Made by a program: the position numbers and the translations under genes | Shown here: in pieces, positions 15,702 through 23,510 of the stretch | Numbering within the stretch: position 1 is the first letter of the stretch | Layout of the letters: every line of letters begins with the position of its first letter | Origin: a virus | Virus record (IMG/VR): IMGVR_UViG_3300027313_000035 | Coordinates: 1 to 28,397 of that record | Strand: one strand, 5' to 3' | DNA: 28,397 bases | Notes under the pieces: generated by a model | The model's database searches: none | Told to the model about the DNA's origin: nothing | What the model saw: only the letters and a program-made list of their open reading frames with translations

Positions 15702-16687
15702 CCCGCATATGGCCACGCAGGGCCTAAAATGTCGGTGCCGCCCTGCGGCGCGACTACGCTACGGTCAGGCGTAAATCCGCTATTGTCGATCTCTCTATCG
15801 GCCTGCTTCATCGTGGCCTCGATGGCCGCGAGCCAGCTTTGGTGCATAGCTGGATAGAGTCCGCGGATTTGCGGATTAGGCGAAAGCCGGTAACAGTAAA
15901 CCGAGAAACCAGTTCGAAAATGATTGGCATAGTCGTCAGGGATCGGATCGATGAACTGCTGCATCGAGGTGAAGGGCGGCGGCGCTTTCTTCTGTCCGAT
16001 CAGATTGACCTGGTAGACCACCGCCTGCTGCGGCGGCATGGGCAGAATGCGGAAGCCCTGCGAACGCGGGCCGGCCACCGTCCAGACACAGCTGCCGTCG
16101 TTCACCGTAACTCCCTCGGCCGAGTTCGCGGCCGCTGCTGGAGCCGTGGCCCCGGTCGTACCGTAGGTCGTCAAAACCAGAATGTTGCCATTGGCGTCCA
16201 GAATGTTCGCCAAAGGGTTGGTCGGCGCGATCAACGCACCCAGCGGCTGCGTGTATTTCACATTGGGGCCGGGCCAGGTGCCCTGCAGCAGCTGATCGTT
16301 GTAGTGCCAGGTGACCTTGGCCGGCGGGTTGCCCGAGATGGAGGAGGCAGGCAGATCGCGCACCACCTCCATCGCGTAGGTGGGTTTGGGGAGGGCAGTG
16401 TTGTTGATGTCGACCCAGTACGCGCCTTCCAGCCACCCGATGGGCGCGGGAAAGCTCGAGCCGATCTGCGCGTAATCCTGCTGCCAGCTGATCGTGTAGA
16501 ACGGCGGCAGCTTCATCCGGTTCCACTTCCAGTTGAAGCGTTCCGAGATCAGATCGCACATGGTGTCGGTGGCCATCGAGAGGGCAGAGTTCACGCCAAA
16601 GCCAGAGGCAGGGATCACCGGCTGCATCTCGCCCATGCTGCAAACAACGTCGACGATGGACTGTATGGTGGTGCTCGAATTTCCCAT
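15677..16687 (-). CDS. Head-tail adaptor-like virion protein, long paralog with an inserted repeat module
   Basis: This 336-residue protein shares EMQPV (residues 20-24), WKWNR (53-57), ISWQQD (66-71) and WLEG (85-88) with the shorter paralog at 13907-14611. Residues about 152-206 (ILDANGNILVLTTYGTTGAT, later VNDGSCVWTVAG) look like one copy of the module that is repeated four times in the tail hub at 10767-13907. The C-terminal part (FIDPIPDDYANHFRTGFSVYCYRL, then AIEATMKQADREID) resembles connector-type proteins in style. The ATG at 16687 lies nine bases after the previous stop. Likely a head-tail connector or tail accessory protein. The family name is uncertain. Confidence 0.75.
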   Translation of the reverse strand: MGNSSTTIQSIVDVVCSMGEMQPVIPASGFGVNSALSMATDTMCDLISERFNWKWNRMKLPPFYTISWQQDYAQIGSSFPAPIGWLEGAYWVDINNTALPKPTYAMEVVRDLPASSISGNPPAKVTWHYNDQLLQGTWPGPNVKYTQPLGALIAPTNPLANILDANGNILVLTTYGTTGATAPAAAANSAEGVTVNDGSCVWTVAGPRSQGFRILPMPPQQAVVYQVNLIGQKKAPPPFTSMQQFIDPIPDDYANHFRTGFSVYCYRLSPNPQIRGLYPAMHQSWLAAIEATMKQADREIDNSGFTPDRSVVAPQGGTDILGPAWPYAGYAVWPGR

Positions 16688-16696
16688 GCTGGCCCG

Positions 16697-17227
16697 CTAC
16701 TGTTGCTGCCCGTGGGTGCCGCCGTGCTGGCCGTGGGTGCTGCCCAGGCTTTGCTGCTGTCCGCTGCCGCTCTGATCCGGCGGCGGCTGCTGGCCGGATC
16801 CGCCGGATCCGCTCTGGTCGGCTGGCGGGCTCTGGCCGGCTGGTGGCGGTGGAGCAGGGAAGATCAGGTCGACGGGCGGTGTACCGCCGGGATAACTCGA
16901 CTGCGCCTGCACGCTGCCCGGCGGCATCTGGACCGCTTCGTTGGGCTTCATTCCGGCGGGCGCTGGGGGCAGTGCCGATTCCTTAACCGTGGGCGTCGAA
17001 GTTTGTTGTGGAGCAGCACCTTCCTGCGGAGCCGTCTTCGCCACGGTGCCTGGTGAATAGTGCGTGGGCGTTTGTGTCGTCGGAGCCTGCGTGCTGCTGT
17101 GAGGATCAGGCTGTGTACTGCTGTGAGGATCAGTACTGGTGGTCACAGGGGAACTCCTTTTCGCCCGCGAATTGGGCTGTCTCAATTTCGATTTCGGTTT
17201 CGGTTTGGGCTGCTTCTTCGTGGTCAT
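16697..17227 (-). CDS. Pro/Gln-rich low-complexity protein
   Basis: The protein (176 residues) begins MTTKKQPKPKPKSK. The ATG at 17227 overlaps the previous stop as ATGA, so the longer frame to 17527 is rejected. The N-terminus is basic, followed by two copies of DPHSSTQ, a Pro/Ala/Gln-rich middle and a C-terminus of SGSG and QQ runs. A central segment (KPNEAVQMPPGSVQAQSSYP) matches one in the upstream 59-residue protein. It is almost certainly disordered. It might be a flexible linker or decoration on the capsid. No function can be assigned. Confidence 0.65.
   Translation of the reverse strand: MTTKKQPKPKPKSKLRQPNSRAKRSSPVTTSTDPHSSTQPDPHSSTQAPTTQTPTHYSPGTVAKTAPQEGAAPQQTSTPTVKESALPPAPAGMKPNEAVQMPPGSVQAQSSYPGGTPPVDLIFPAPPPPAGQSPPADQSGSGGSGQQPPPDQSGSGQQQSLGSTHGQHGGTHGQQQ
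17094..17133. repeat. 24-bp direct repeat inside the Pro/Gln-rich gene
   Basis: CTGCTGTGAGGATCAG occurs at 17094-17109 and again at 17118-17133, a period of 24 bases. It encodes the duplicated DPHSSTQ motif on the minus strand and stays in frame. Confidence 0.8.
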
Positions 17228-17403
17228 GAAGGAACCTGGTGATTCTTCGTATTGCCGGTCACGTTCTTCTGGCCGGTGGGCGCGGCGGGCAAGCTCGCGG
17301 GGGCTGTCACGCTGCCAGGTGGGTACTGAATCAGCTTGTTGGGCGTGGTGCCGGATGGTGCTGGCACCGTGGATCTCGGCGCGGGTGTGGTGGGTGTGCT
17401 CAT
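17224..17403 (-). CDS. Small Pro/Thr-rich protein sharing a motif with its downstream neighbour
   Basis: This 59-residue protein starts at MSTPTTPAPRS. Its ATG at 17403 overlaps the Kelch gene stop as ATGA, and its own stop overlaps the next start in the same way. The segment TPNKLIQYPPGSVTAPASLP matches KPNEAVQMPPGSVQAQSSYP of the downstream protein over about 20 residues, so the two are probably partial paralogs. The protein looks disordered and has no signal peptide. The role is unknown. Coupling to the Kelch gene suggests that they act together. Confidence 0.65.
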   Translation of the reverse strand: MSTPTTPAPRSTVPAPSGTTPNKLIQYPPGSVTAPASLPAAPTGQKNVTGNTKNHQVPS

Positions 17404-17867
17404 GCGAGTAGGGTCCATGTGCTTCCATTCCATCCCCAGGTATCGCCCAGGGAGATATCTCCGTTGGGGCCCCCGAAGCCGCCGAAGAGCACCAGCTGGC
17501 CGGTGGAATCGACGCCCATCGAAGCACTGTGCCTGGCTGGAGGGCTGGTGGCTGGTGACAGCTGCGCCCAGGTGCTCACGCCGTCGAACGTCCAGGTGTC
17601 GCCTAGGATCTGCGCGATCCCAGCAAGGTTCTTTCCACCGAAGAGCACCAGCTTGGTTCCTGTCGCGTAATAGCCCATCGCTGCGCCGAAGCGAGGCGAC
17701 GGACTGCTCGCCGGGGAAACTGCCGCCCAGGCCCCGGAGCTCCACATCCAGGTGTCGCCGAGAACCTGGTCGCCGAAATTGGCGTTGCGGCCACCGAAGA
17801 GAACGAGCTTGGTGACCGAGGTGTGATAACCCGTCGCCGCCGCGAACCGTGTTGATGGAACTGCCAT
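17400..17867 (-). CDS. Kelch-repeat protein with three repeats
   Basis: This 155-residue protein consists of three Kelch repeats and little else, at residues about 4-56, 57-109 and 110-155. Each has the order R-F/H...G, then LVLFGG, then LGDTW and a second Trp about ten residues later. Kelch repeats form the blades of beta-propellers, usually with six or seven blades, so three blades would need to pair with another copy or partner. A strong Shine-Dalgarno (AAGGAGA) precedes the ATG at 17867. The gene sits in the virion cluster two genes after the major capsid gene, so a capsid decoration or fibre role is plausible. No oxidase active-site residues of galactose-oxidase type were identified. Confidence 0.85.
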   Translation of the reverse strand: MAVPSTRFAAATGYHTSVTKLVLFGGRNANFGDQVLGDTWMWSSGAWAAVSPASSPSPRFGAAMGYYATGTKLVLFGGKNLAGIAQILGDTWTFDGVSTWAQLSPATSPPARHSASMGVDSTGQLVLFGGFGGPNGDISLGDTWGWNGSTWTLLA

Positions 17868-17878
17868 GTGCTATCTCC

Positions 17879-18334
17879 TTACGAGGCGATCTCGAAAATC
17901 TTTGTGCCTGAAGGCGTGTTGTCGGTTGGGAAATTCGACCACTCGCGGAACTTCGCGAGCATCGATGCGTAGAGCTCAGGGTTAGCCTTCTTCAGCTTCC
18001 TGTCGGGCTTCCACACTTCCATCCCGCAGCGTGTGCAGCTGATGCAGATCTCGCCGCAGGGATAGGTGTTCGTGATCACGCTGTAATTCGCGTCGTTGCC
18101 CTTGGCGAAGCGGTTGTCGCGACCGCCCTTGCGATGCTGGCAGACGCGCTGCTTCGCCGCGAGTGAGGCCTGCGCCTTCTTGAACTCGATCATCTGGCGC
18201 TCGCGCGCGGCCGCGCTGCGTTCTTTCTTATCGTTGCTGGCCTCGATCTGCTCCTTCATGATCGCGATCTGCAGGCGCTTGAACTCGAGCTCGATCTCGT
18301 CGGCTTCACTGACTGTAGTTGTGCGTGGTGACAT
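17879..18334 (-). CDS. Coiled-coil protein with a Cys/His zinc-binding motif
   Basis: The start at the ATG at 18334 (MSPRTTTVSEADEIELEFKR) is preferred to the frame start at 18403, because GAGGT lies seven bases upstream. About 151 residues. The first part is a charged coiled coil (KRLQIAIMKEQIEASNDKKERSAAARERQ). The second part has C-x-H then C...C-x2-C-x2-C spacing (CQHRKGG, later PCGEICISCTRCG), which suggests a structural zinc site. It follows the capsid gene after a 128-base gap. It may bind DNA or assist head assembly. The family is not recognised. Confidence 0.7.
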   Translation of the reverse strand: MSPRTTTVSEADEIELEFKRLQIAIMKEQIEASNDKKERSAAARERQMIEFKKAQASLAAKQRVCQHRKGGRDNRFAKGNDANYSVITNTYPCGEICISCTRCGMEVWKPDRKLKKANPELYASMLAKFREWSNFPTDNTPSGTKIFEIAS

Positions 18335-18422
18335 TTGTTTGACCTCATCAAGTGCCGGCGTTGATGTAATCGAAAAAAGTGATTGCAGTGGAGTGTTTCG
18401 CACCGGCTATCCCAACCGTTGT

Positions 18423-18439
18423 TGCAGCATCTCGCTGCA
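18423..18439. repeat. Small inverted repeat after the capsid gene
   Basis: TGCAGC (18423-18428) and GCTGCA (18434-18439) form a perfect six-base stem with a five-base loop, in the 128-base gap between the capsid gene stop and the next start. No T-run follows directly, so it is not a standard terminator. It might stabilise the capsid transcript. Weak evidence. Confidence 0.35.
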
Positions 18440-18462
18440 CACCATGCCCCACTGCAAACGGG

Positions 18463-19476
18463 TTAAGTGATCAGCGTCGGTGCGTCGATATAACGCACGC
18501 GGCCTGTGGTGTCGGGGACAACTCCGGTGGCAAAGTTAAAGTTGTAGGCCGCAGATCCACCGATCATCATTGCGGGATCAGAGACTGAGGCATCGTCGTA
18601 ACGCTTCACGATGACCTTCAGATTTCTCCAGTCGCCGTCGCCGAGATTGGTGTTTTCCTTGGCCCCCATGCTGATGGTGATCACGCCGTTCTCGCCGTAG
18701 ATGTAGGTGCGGAACGCGGTGACGCCCGAGTGGCCCAGGTAATTCGCGGTCTGGGTGACGACGGTCGTCTCATAGAAACGAACGCCGCTCCAGTCCATCA
18801 CCGTGACGTACTCGCCCTTGCCGCCGGGGAGCTCCTTGAGAAGGTCGGTGCCCTCGACGCTGCGCTTCAGGATGTCGGTGATGCCGTTGTTCGACGCGTC
18901 GTTCAACGCATCGCCCCAGGCGAATCCACACACCAGGCCGCAGAAGTTGCCCGCTTCCATCGGCTTCACATTGCGTTGGCGAAGGGAAGCGACGGCGGTG
19001 GTGATGTTCGTTTTGTTGAACGGGACGTTGTAAGCATTCTGCTCATACACGCTCGAATCAACGTTGACCAGGGCGTCGGTGGTGTTCTTGATGAGATTCG
19101 CCACTGTGAGCGCGCACTGGTATGCGAGCTCCTTCGATCCGTTCTCAAGAGCCGGATCGATGGCCAGCTGCATGGAGAAACGCGAGTAGTTGAGGTAATC
19201 GGCGTAGTTCCCAATGACGATTTTGTCAGTGAGAATGCTGATGGTCTCGCCGGATTCGACCGTTCCTTCAGCGGCCTGGCTAAGGTCAGGACCAAACGGA
19301 ACGTACTCAAAGAGGTTCAGCGTATTGCCTGAGTTTTCAGGCAGAGGCCTGCGCTCGACGCACCGATAGTGCGGCGTCTCCGCTTTGAGATTCTCGATAA
19401 AATTCTTGTCGTAATAGTTGACCTGAGTCTGTGTCAGATTCGAGGTCAAGTTTGATGCTGGTGAGAATCCTGCCAT
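18463..19476 (-). CDS. Major capsid protein, N4-gp56-like family
   Basis: This protein of about 337 residues forms the icosahedral shell. The sequence follows the N4-gp56 major capsid pattern: NYYDKNFIENL near the N-terminus, then RRPLPENSGNTLNLFEYVPF, a segment ending in L-S-Q-A-A-E-G-T-V-E-S-G, and GNYADYLNYSRF. A central helix (LIKNTTDALVNVDSS) and a late strand (VTAFRTYIYGENGVITISMG) complete the fold. The ATG at 19476 is preferred over the GTG at 19482, because GGGAG lies seven bases upstream. It follows the scaffold-like gene, as in most head modules. The family assignment is by pattern recognition and fairly secure. Confidence 0.85.
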   Translation of the reverse strand: MAGFSPASNLTSNLTQTQVNYYDKNFIENLKAETPHYRCVERRPLPENSGNTLNLFEYVPFGPDLSQAAEGTVESGETISILTDKIVIGNYADYLNYSRFSMQLAIDPALENGSKELAYQCALTVANLIKNTTDALVNVDSSVYEQNAYNVPFNKTNITTAVASLRQRNVKPMEAGNFCGLVCGFAWGDALNDASNNGITDILKRSVEGTDLLKELPGGKGEYVTVMDWSGVRFYETTVVTQTANYLGHSGVTAFRTYIYGENGVITISMGAKENTNLGDGDWRNLKVIVKRYDDASVSDPAMMIGGSAAYNFNFATGVVPDTTGRVRYIDAPTLIT

Positions 19477-19515
19477 AAGCACGCTCCCGTCTCGGGGCTG
19501 CTATATGGCGGGAAC

Positions 19516-20367
19516 TCAACTGGCCCGTTTTGCCGGATGTTCGGCGTAGAACTTCTCGCAACGTTCAAGCTCGACGCGATCCGTGAGCATCAGCTGCTTG
19601 TAGTCCTGGCGCGACATGTTCTCCAGTTGCTCCCGCGAATATTTCAGCCTCGTGGTGGGCCTCGGCGGTGAGCCGCTGATGTCACGCTGGCGAACTCCCG
19701 TCGAGATCCTGGCTGGGGTCCGGGGAACGGGTGTGGGCGTGGGAGCATTCCGCTCAACCGTTTCCTCCTCCTCGGACTCGTTGGGGACTTCGACCTCTGC
19801 GGTCTTCATCTGCAGCAGTTTTGCTGCACTCAGAGCCTCAAAGGCCGTCACGTAATGGTCGATGTTGGTCAGATCCATACCGTGGGTTCGCATGTAGCCG
19901 ACCATGGTATTCGCGTTGTGCTGGGTCTGCCAGTACTCGGGGTATTCGCGCCCGAAGCGCAGCGCAGTGTCGACGCCTTCACGCTCAAGACGTTCACCGG
20001 CCTCGCGCTGATCGCGCTCGCGGCGCTGTTCAGGAGTCTCGCCGGTTGCGGCTTCGAACATCCTGTCGAATGCCTTGTCGACCGTGGCCGGGTTCTGAAG
20101 GTCGGCCACGGTCTGCATGCGTTCATTGGGGGTCAGGGGTTTGGGGTCACCAGAGACGGGACCGAAGTGTATTGACTTGCTTCCGTTGCCATCGCCGCCC
20201 CGTTTGAGCTCGGCAATGCGTCGATTCGCATGGCCCTGCGAATCAGCCAGCAACTCCGCGATCTCGTCCTTGGTGCCCCTATAGACACTCGGGATAGCCT
20301 CTGAATCATCATCAGAGGTTATCGTTAGTTTCCATCGGCCCTGACCCAATTCCTGCCACTGCTTCAT
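19516..20367 (-). CDS. Scaffold-like protein
   Basis: This 283-residue acidic, helix-rich protein lies directly upstream of the capsid gene, where scaffolding proteins usually are. Residues about 85-160 are a charged helical region (EQRRERDQREAGERLEREGVD is typical in style). Residues 195-240 are acidic then Pro/Thr-rich (ESEEEETVE). The C-terminus is basic (KLYS-type helix then EHPAKRAS), as expected for a scaffold tail that touches the capsid protein. The ATG at 20367 has GGAGG upstream and overlaps the previous gene by 56 bases. The role rests on position and composition; no protease motif is visible. Confidence 0.65.
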   Translation of the reverse strand: MKQWQELGQGRWKLTITSDDDSEAIPSVYRGTKDEIAELLADSQGHANRRIAELKRGGDGNGSKSIHFGPVSGDPKPLTPNERMQTVADLQNPATVDKAFDRMFEAATGETPEQRRERDQREAGERLEREGVDTALRFGREYPEYWQTQHNANTMVGYMRTHGMDLTNIDHYVTAFEALSAAKLLQMKTAEVEVPNESEEEETVERNAPTPTPVPRTPARISTGVRQRDISGSPPRPTTRLKYSREQLENMSRQDYKQLMLTDRVELERCEKFYAEHPAKRAS

Positions 20368-20710
20368 AGCCCTCCACTCCTTGAAGCACGTCGTTAAGAC
20401 TTGGAGGAGGTGTTTCTACCTCCTGCTCGCCTGTCTGCTGAATGTAAGCATTTAACACCACTTTTTGAACGTAGGTAAAGAACAACCATCCGGCCTTCGA
20501 AACACAGTGCGCGCCCAGGATCGATTCTGGGTATCCGACCGGGGTATTGATGAAGGCAGTATCCAGTTCTATACAGGATCTTTCCATGACATTTACCAGG
20601 GCTATATAGCGGGGGTCCATGGCCAGCTGGGCGAGGTGCGACCGCTCCTCCTCCGAGATCTTGACCTCGGTGACCTTGAGGGTGCGCGTGGAGCGGATCT
20701 TCAGTTCCAT
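20312..20710 (-). CDS. Hypothetical protein between portal and scaffold genes
   Basis: This 132-residue protein begins MELKIRSTRTLKVTEVKISEE and has a mixed alpha/beta outline. It has a region of possible membrane or core character (SKAGWLFFTYVQKVVLNAYI) and an acidic Pro-rich end. Its ATG overlaps the previous gene by ten bases and its end overlaps the next by 56. No motif is recognised. The position suggests a small head-assembly protein. Confidence 0.65.
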   Translation of the reverse strand: MELKIRSTRTLKVTEVKISEEERSHLAQLAMDPRYIALVNVMERSCIELDTAFINTPVGYPESILGAHCVSKAGWLFFTYVQKVVLNAYIQQTGEQEVETPPPSLNDVLQGVEGYEAVAGIGSGPMETNDNL

Positions 20711-21009
20711 AGGCCCTGCGCCTTCCGGCGTTGCTTGATCTCAACGCGAGCTGTCCAGTGCGCACTAAGCAGGGATCTCAGCGCGGGCATGTCCTCCTCG
20801 CCGATCTTGCGCAGCTGCGCGGGCGTCAACTGTATTATGTTCAGATTGCCCTTGCCCTCTGTGAAGACAAACTGGAGCATCGCCGCGCAGTAGATGCACA
20901 CGGTCAGGTCGAGCGGATTTGGCTTGCCCTGGCCCCTGAGGTTTGTTGCGCCGTCCAGCAGTGCAGAGCAGACCGGGCACTTCATCTCATTTAACAGGTA
21001 AATTGGCAT
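20701..21009 (-). CDS. CxxC zinc-ribbon protein
   Basis: This protein of up to 102 residues carries CPVC near residue 11 and CIYC near residue 38, the spacing of a zinc ribbon. The rest is helical (TPAQLRKIGEEDMPALRSLLSAHW) and basic at the end. An internal ATG at 20985 (MKCPVC), just after the previous stop, is an alternative start. Neither has a strong Shine-Dalgarno. Zinc ribbons in small phage proteins often bind DNA or RNA. The exact role is unknown. Confidence 0.65.
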   Translation of the reverse strand: MPIYLLNEMKCPVCSALLDGATNLRGQGKPNPLDLTVCIYCAAMLQFVFTEGKGNLNIIQLTPAQLRKIGEEDMPALRSLLSAHWTARVEIKQRRKAQGLWN

Positions 21010-21193
21010 CGTCGGGAATCTCGTAGTGTACCCAGTTGGGGTTATCCCTGTTGATAGCGTTTGCGAGCTTGAGAAACGAGACCATCAGCCGCGCGTCTCC
21101 CAGTTTGATCGATGCGCCCATCGCCACCCCGGCCATTATCAGCAGCGATTGGAATTCATCGCGCGTCAACGTTATCGTTACGTCGGAACTCAT
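20987..21193 (-). CDS. Small hypothetical protein
   Basis: About 68 residues from MSSDVTITLTRDEF. The ATG at 21193 has AGGA five bases upstream, while the in-frame ATG at 21211 has none. The sequence is a compact helical protein (FQSLLIMAGVAMGASIKLGD, then FLKLANAINRDN). Its start lies inside the previous gene's 3' end by 38 bases. No family is recognised. Confidence 0.55.
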   Translation of the reverse strand: MSSDVTITLTRDEFQSLLIMAGVAMGASIKLGDARLMVSFLKLANAINRDNPNWVHYEIPDDANLPVK

Positions 21194-21362
21194 GGCTGTC
21201 CTGCCTTGCATTGATGAGAAGTTTTCGTGCTACATCTGACTGACACTTGTCCAGCTGATCGAGCAGTTCCACGGAAAGATGCTTGCGCTGTTTCGACGTC
21301 AGGTGGAATAGCTCTGCATAATACGAACGCCGTTCATAGAGTGGTCTGCCTGGTTGTTCCAT
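21156..21362 (-). CDS. Small basic hypothetical protein next to the portal gene
   Basis: This 68-residue protein (MEQPGRPLYERRSYY onward) starts at the ATG at 21362, which shares a base with the portal TAA (TAATG). It has charged helices (KQRKHLSVELLDQLDKCQSD) and no recognised motif. Coupling to the portal suggests a head-assembly role. Confidence 0.55.
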   Translation of the reverse strand: MEQPGRPLYERRSYYAELFHLTSKQRKHLSVELLDQLDKCQSDVARKLLINARQDSHEFRRNDNVDAR

Positions 21363-23509
21363 TACGGTGACCCCGGTGCGAACACACTTTGGTTGATGGT
21401 TTCTCTATCCCAACGGCGCTCATCCCACAGCGCCGCCTCGTCAGAGGCCTTGCCCATCAGCGACTGCGCCAGCTTGGCTTCGTTCTGCTGGTCAATTTCT
21501 GCGGATTTGGCTTGGTGCCGCGCGCCGATGGCCGCGATCTGGCCCTGGATTTTTGAGTGCGCCTGACTTGCCTGCATGAAGTTTTGCCGCTCCTGCGGCG
21601 TCATGGGCCGGATTAATTCTCTTGAGTTGCGCCACTCTGTAACCTCCATATACATCGCGAGAAGCTCGCGTATATCCACGGTATAGCCCATGGCAGTAAG
21701 GGCCTGGATGATCTGCGGGTTCTCGAAAACCTGCATCAGCATCGGCAAGGCCTGCGCCATGGCTTTCTTCGCGGCCAGGTGGGCCCCGGCCAGGCATTCA
21801 AAACGATCCTCGGATTCGTAGAAGTTCTGGGCGTCGAGCTCAAAGGCCGCGCCCAGTTCGTCGCCCAGCGTGTCGCGGATCTCCTTGGGCGTCAGCTTGT
21901 TTTTCACGAACCAGTCGAGGAGCTCGATCACCGGGATCAGGATGCCCTTCACAAAGTGCCCCACGGGCCCCTGGATGCGTCCTGCGTTGGCCGAGATGAT
22001 TCCCCCCGCTCCGGTGGCCGTGCGGGCCGCAGAGGAGCCGCCACGGCCCGGCAATGAGCCCTGTGTGAAGGCCTCGTCTGCGCCGGTCGTCGTCTGGTCG
22101 TTCTGAACCGATTCCTGCAGGACCGCGAAGACGTCCTTCGGGATCTGCGGCGGCTCGATGATGCCGAAGACATCGCGCACGCTCTGATTGCCATGCACAT
22201 CCACGTCCACGATCCCGCCCAGCCGCGAGCGGATCTGCTGGGTGGGCGCGTTCGCGCCGCGATTCCTGGCATACATGGGATTGCAGGCGTAGGACAACAG
22301 GTCGAGCATGGCGTCCACCAGGCCTTTTTCAATCCTCTGCGTGCTGCCGGAAAGCCGCCCGGCCCCAAGTCCCCAGGCCGCATTGGGGATGTTCCAGAAA
22401 TTCGCGGAGAAGAAGTTGATGCAGGGCATGCCGTGCTCTTCTTTCCTGATCAGTACGCCCCGGTCGCTGCCATCGGGGCAGAGCACGGCATAGACGTAGG
22501 TATCATCGGTGCGCTCGAGCATCTGGATGGGCCGCTCGGCGGGCGATTCGCTGCCCGGGATCTCTTCGTTCTGCGCGTGGTGGATCGAATAGTTCTGACC
22601 GCCCAGGTTCTCCATCACCATCGAGGGCTGGCCCGCCGCGTTGTCTTCGTGCGCGAAAAAGTACTCCTTGAGCTCTTCCTCGCTGGGAATGTCGTAGCCG
22701 CCTACCTGATTGCCTTCCTCGTCGAACAGTCTCTGCTCGCGCAGCTTGTTGAGGTCCGTCCAGGTCGGGTAGGTGACGTGGACGACGTACTTCGCGGAGT
22801 CATGCAAAGAGTTCGCAACATTCCAAGTAGGGTCCACCAGAATACTGCCCAGTTCACACATCTCAAGAAAAAGCTTCTGCTCGGTGACCTCCTGCTCAGT
22901 GACGACGAGTTCATCGCTCTCCTTGGTGTGGGCCACGATCTCGCCGCCCAGCGGAATCTTGATGCGTATCGGTGCGGCGCGCGGGGCCCTCACTTTCTTT
23001 TTTCTGGTGACTTTCTCCCAGCCGGCCTTCACGATCACCGTGCCGAAAGTGGTCATGTATTCCAGAGACCTCTCAGATACATCTTCAAACTTGGCCTTAT
23101 CCAGCTGGGCCCCATAGAGCGCGGTTTTCGCGCGGGCAGTGTTCTGCGACGTCGCCGGGCGCGGCCGAATGACAAATGGCGGTGTCTCGTAAAAGATTCC
23201 TCCTTTCATCGCGGGCACCAGACTGTTCACAGTGCTGGCGACACGGAATCGAGAGATGTTCGCGCGTGCTACCGTGCTGCCTTCGAAGGATTGGTTGGTG
23301 CGAGGCGACTGGAAGAGCGTGTCGGCCTCGCGCCAGTAGAGGTTCCACTGTTTCTGATCGAGCCAGGTGCGCGCACGGCGGGTGTCCTGAATCGTCAGCT
23401 GCACGGCGGCGTCGTCGGTGTACTTCGGATCGAGCAGCGGGCCCTGCGGCTCGATGTCATCGCGTTCGATGACGGCCGATCCGTTGAGCGGGTTCATCAG
23501 CGTGCCCAC
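21362..23509 (-). CDS. Portal protein, P22-type
   Basis: This 715-residue protein forms the dodecameric portal through which DNA enters and leaves the head. Size is close to P22 gp1. Portal-like signs include the N-terminal region (RTWLDQKQWNLYWREADTL), the central wing/stem region (FSANFWNIPNAAWGLGAGRL, GLVDAMLDLLSYACNPMY) and a long helical C-terminus (RQNFMQASQAHSKIQGQIAAIGARHQAKSAEI) like a barrel or crown. The start is GTG at 23509 or ATG at 23497; neither has a clear Shine-Dalgarno site. It lies downstream of the terminase with three small genes between. Confidence 0.85.
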   Translation of the reverse strand: MGTLMNPLNGSAVIERDDIEPQGPLLDPKYTDDAAVQLTIQDTRRARTWLDQKQWNLYWREADTLFQSPRTNQSFEGSTVARANISRFRVASTVNSLVPAMKGGIFYETPPFVIRPRPATSQNTARAKTALYGAQLDKAKFEDVSERSLEYMTTFGTVIVKAGWEKVTRKKKVRAPRAAPIRIKIPLGGEIVAHTKESDELVVTEQEVTEQKLFLEMCELGSILVDPTWNVANSLHDSAKYVVHVTYPTWTDLNKLREQRLFDEEGNQVGGYDIPSEEELKEYFFAHEDNAAGQPSMVMENLGGQNYSIHHAQNEEIPGSESPAERPIQMLERTDDTYVYAVLCPDGSDRGVLIRKEEHGMPCINFFSANFWNIPNAAWGLGAGRLSGSTQRIEKGLVDAMLDLLSYACNPMYARNRGANAPTQQIRSRLGGIVDVDVHGNQSVRDVFGIIEPPQIPKDVFAVLQESVQNDQTTTGADEAFTQGSLPGRGGSSAARTATGAGGIISANAGRIQGPVGHFVKGILIPVIELLDWFVKNKLTPKEIRDTLGDELGAAFELDAQNFYESEDRFECLAGAHLAAKKAMAQALPMLMQVFENPQIIQALTAMGYTVDIRELLAMYMEVTEWRNSRELIRPMTPQERQNFMQASQAHSKIQGQIAAIGARHQAKSAEIDQQNEAKLAQSLMGKASDEAALWDERRWDRETINQSVFAPGSP

Positions 23510-23510
23510 G

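Noticed and set aside
14796-15716. A 306-residue minus-strand frame across the HNH gene
   Set aside because: It is the complement of a gene with clear zinc-finger and HNH motifs, has no domain-like sequence, and shows hydrophobic/basic composition typical of a shadow frame.
17400-17867. Galactose oxidase
   Set aside because: Only three Kelch repeats are present and the copper-site Tyr/Cys/His set was not identified; a Kelch-repeat name is all the sequence supports.
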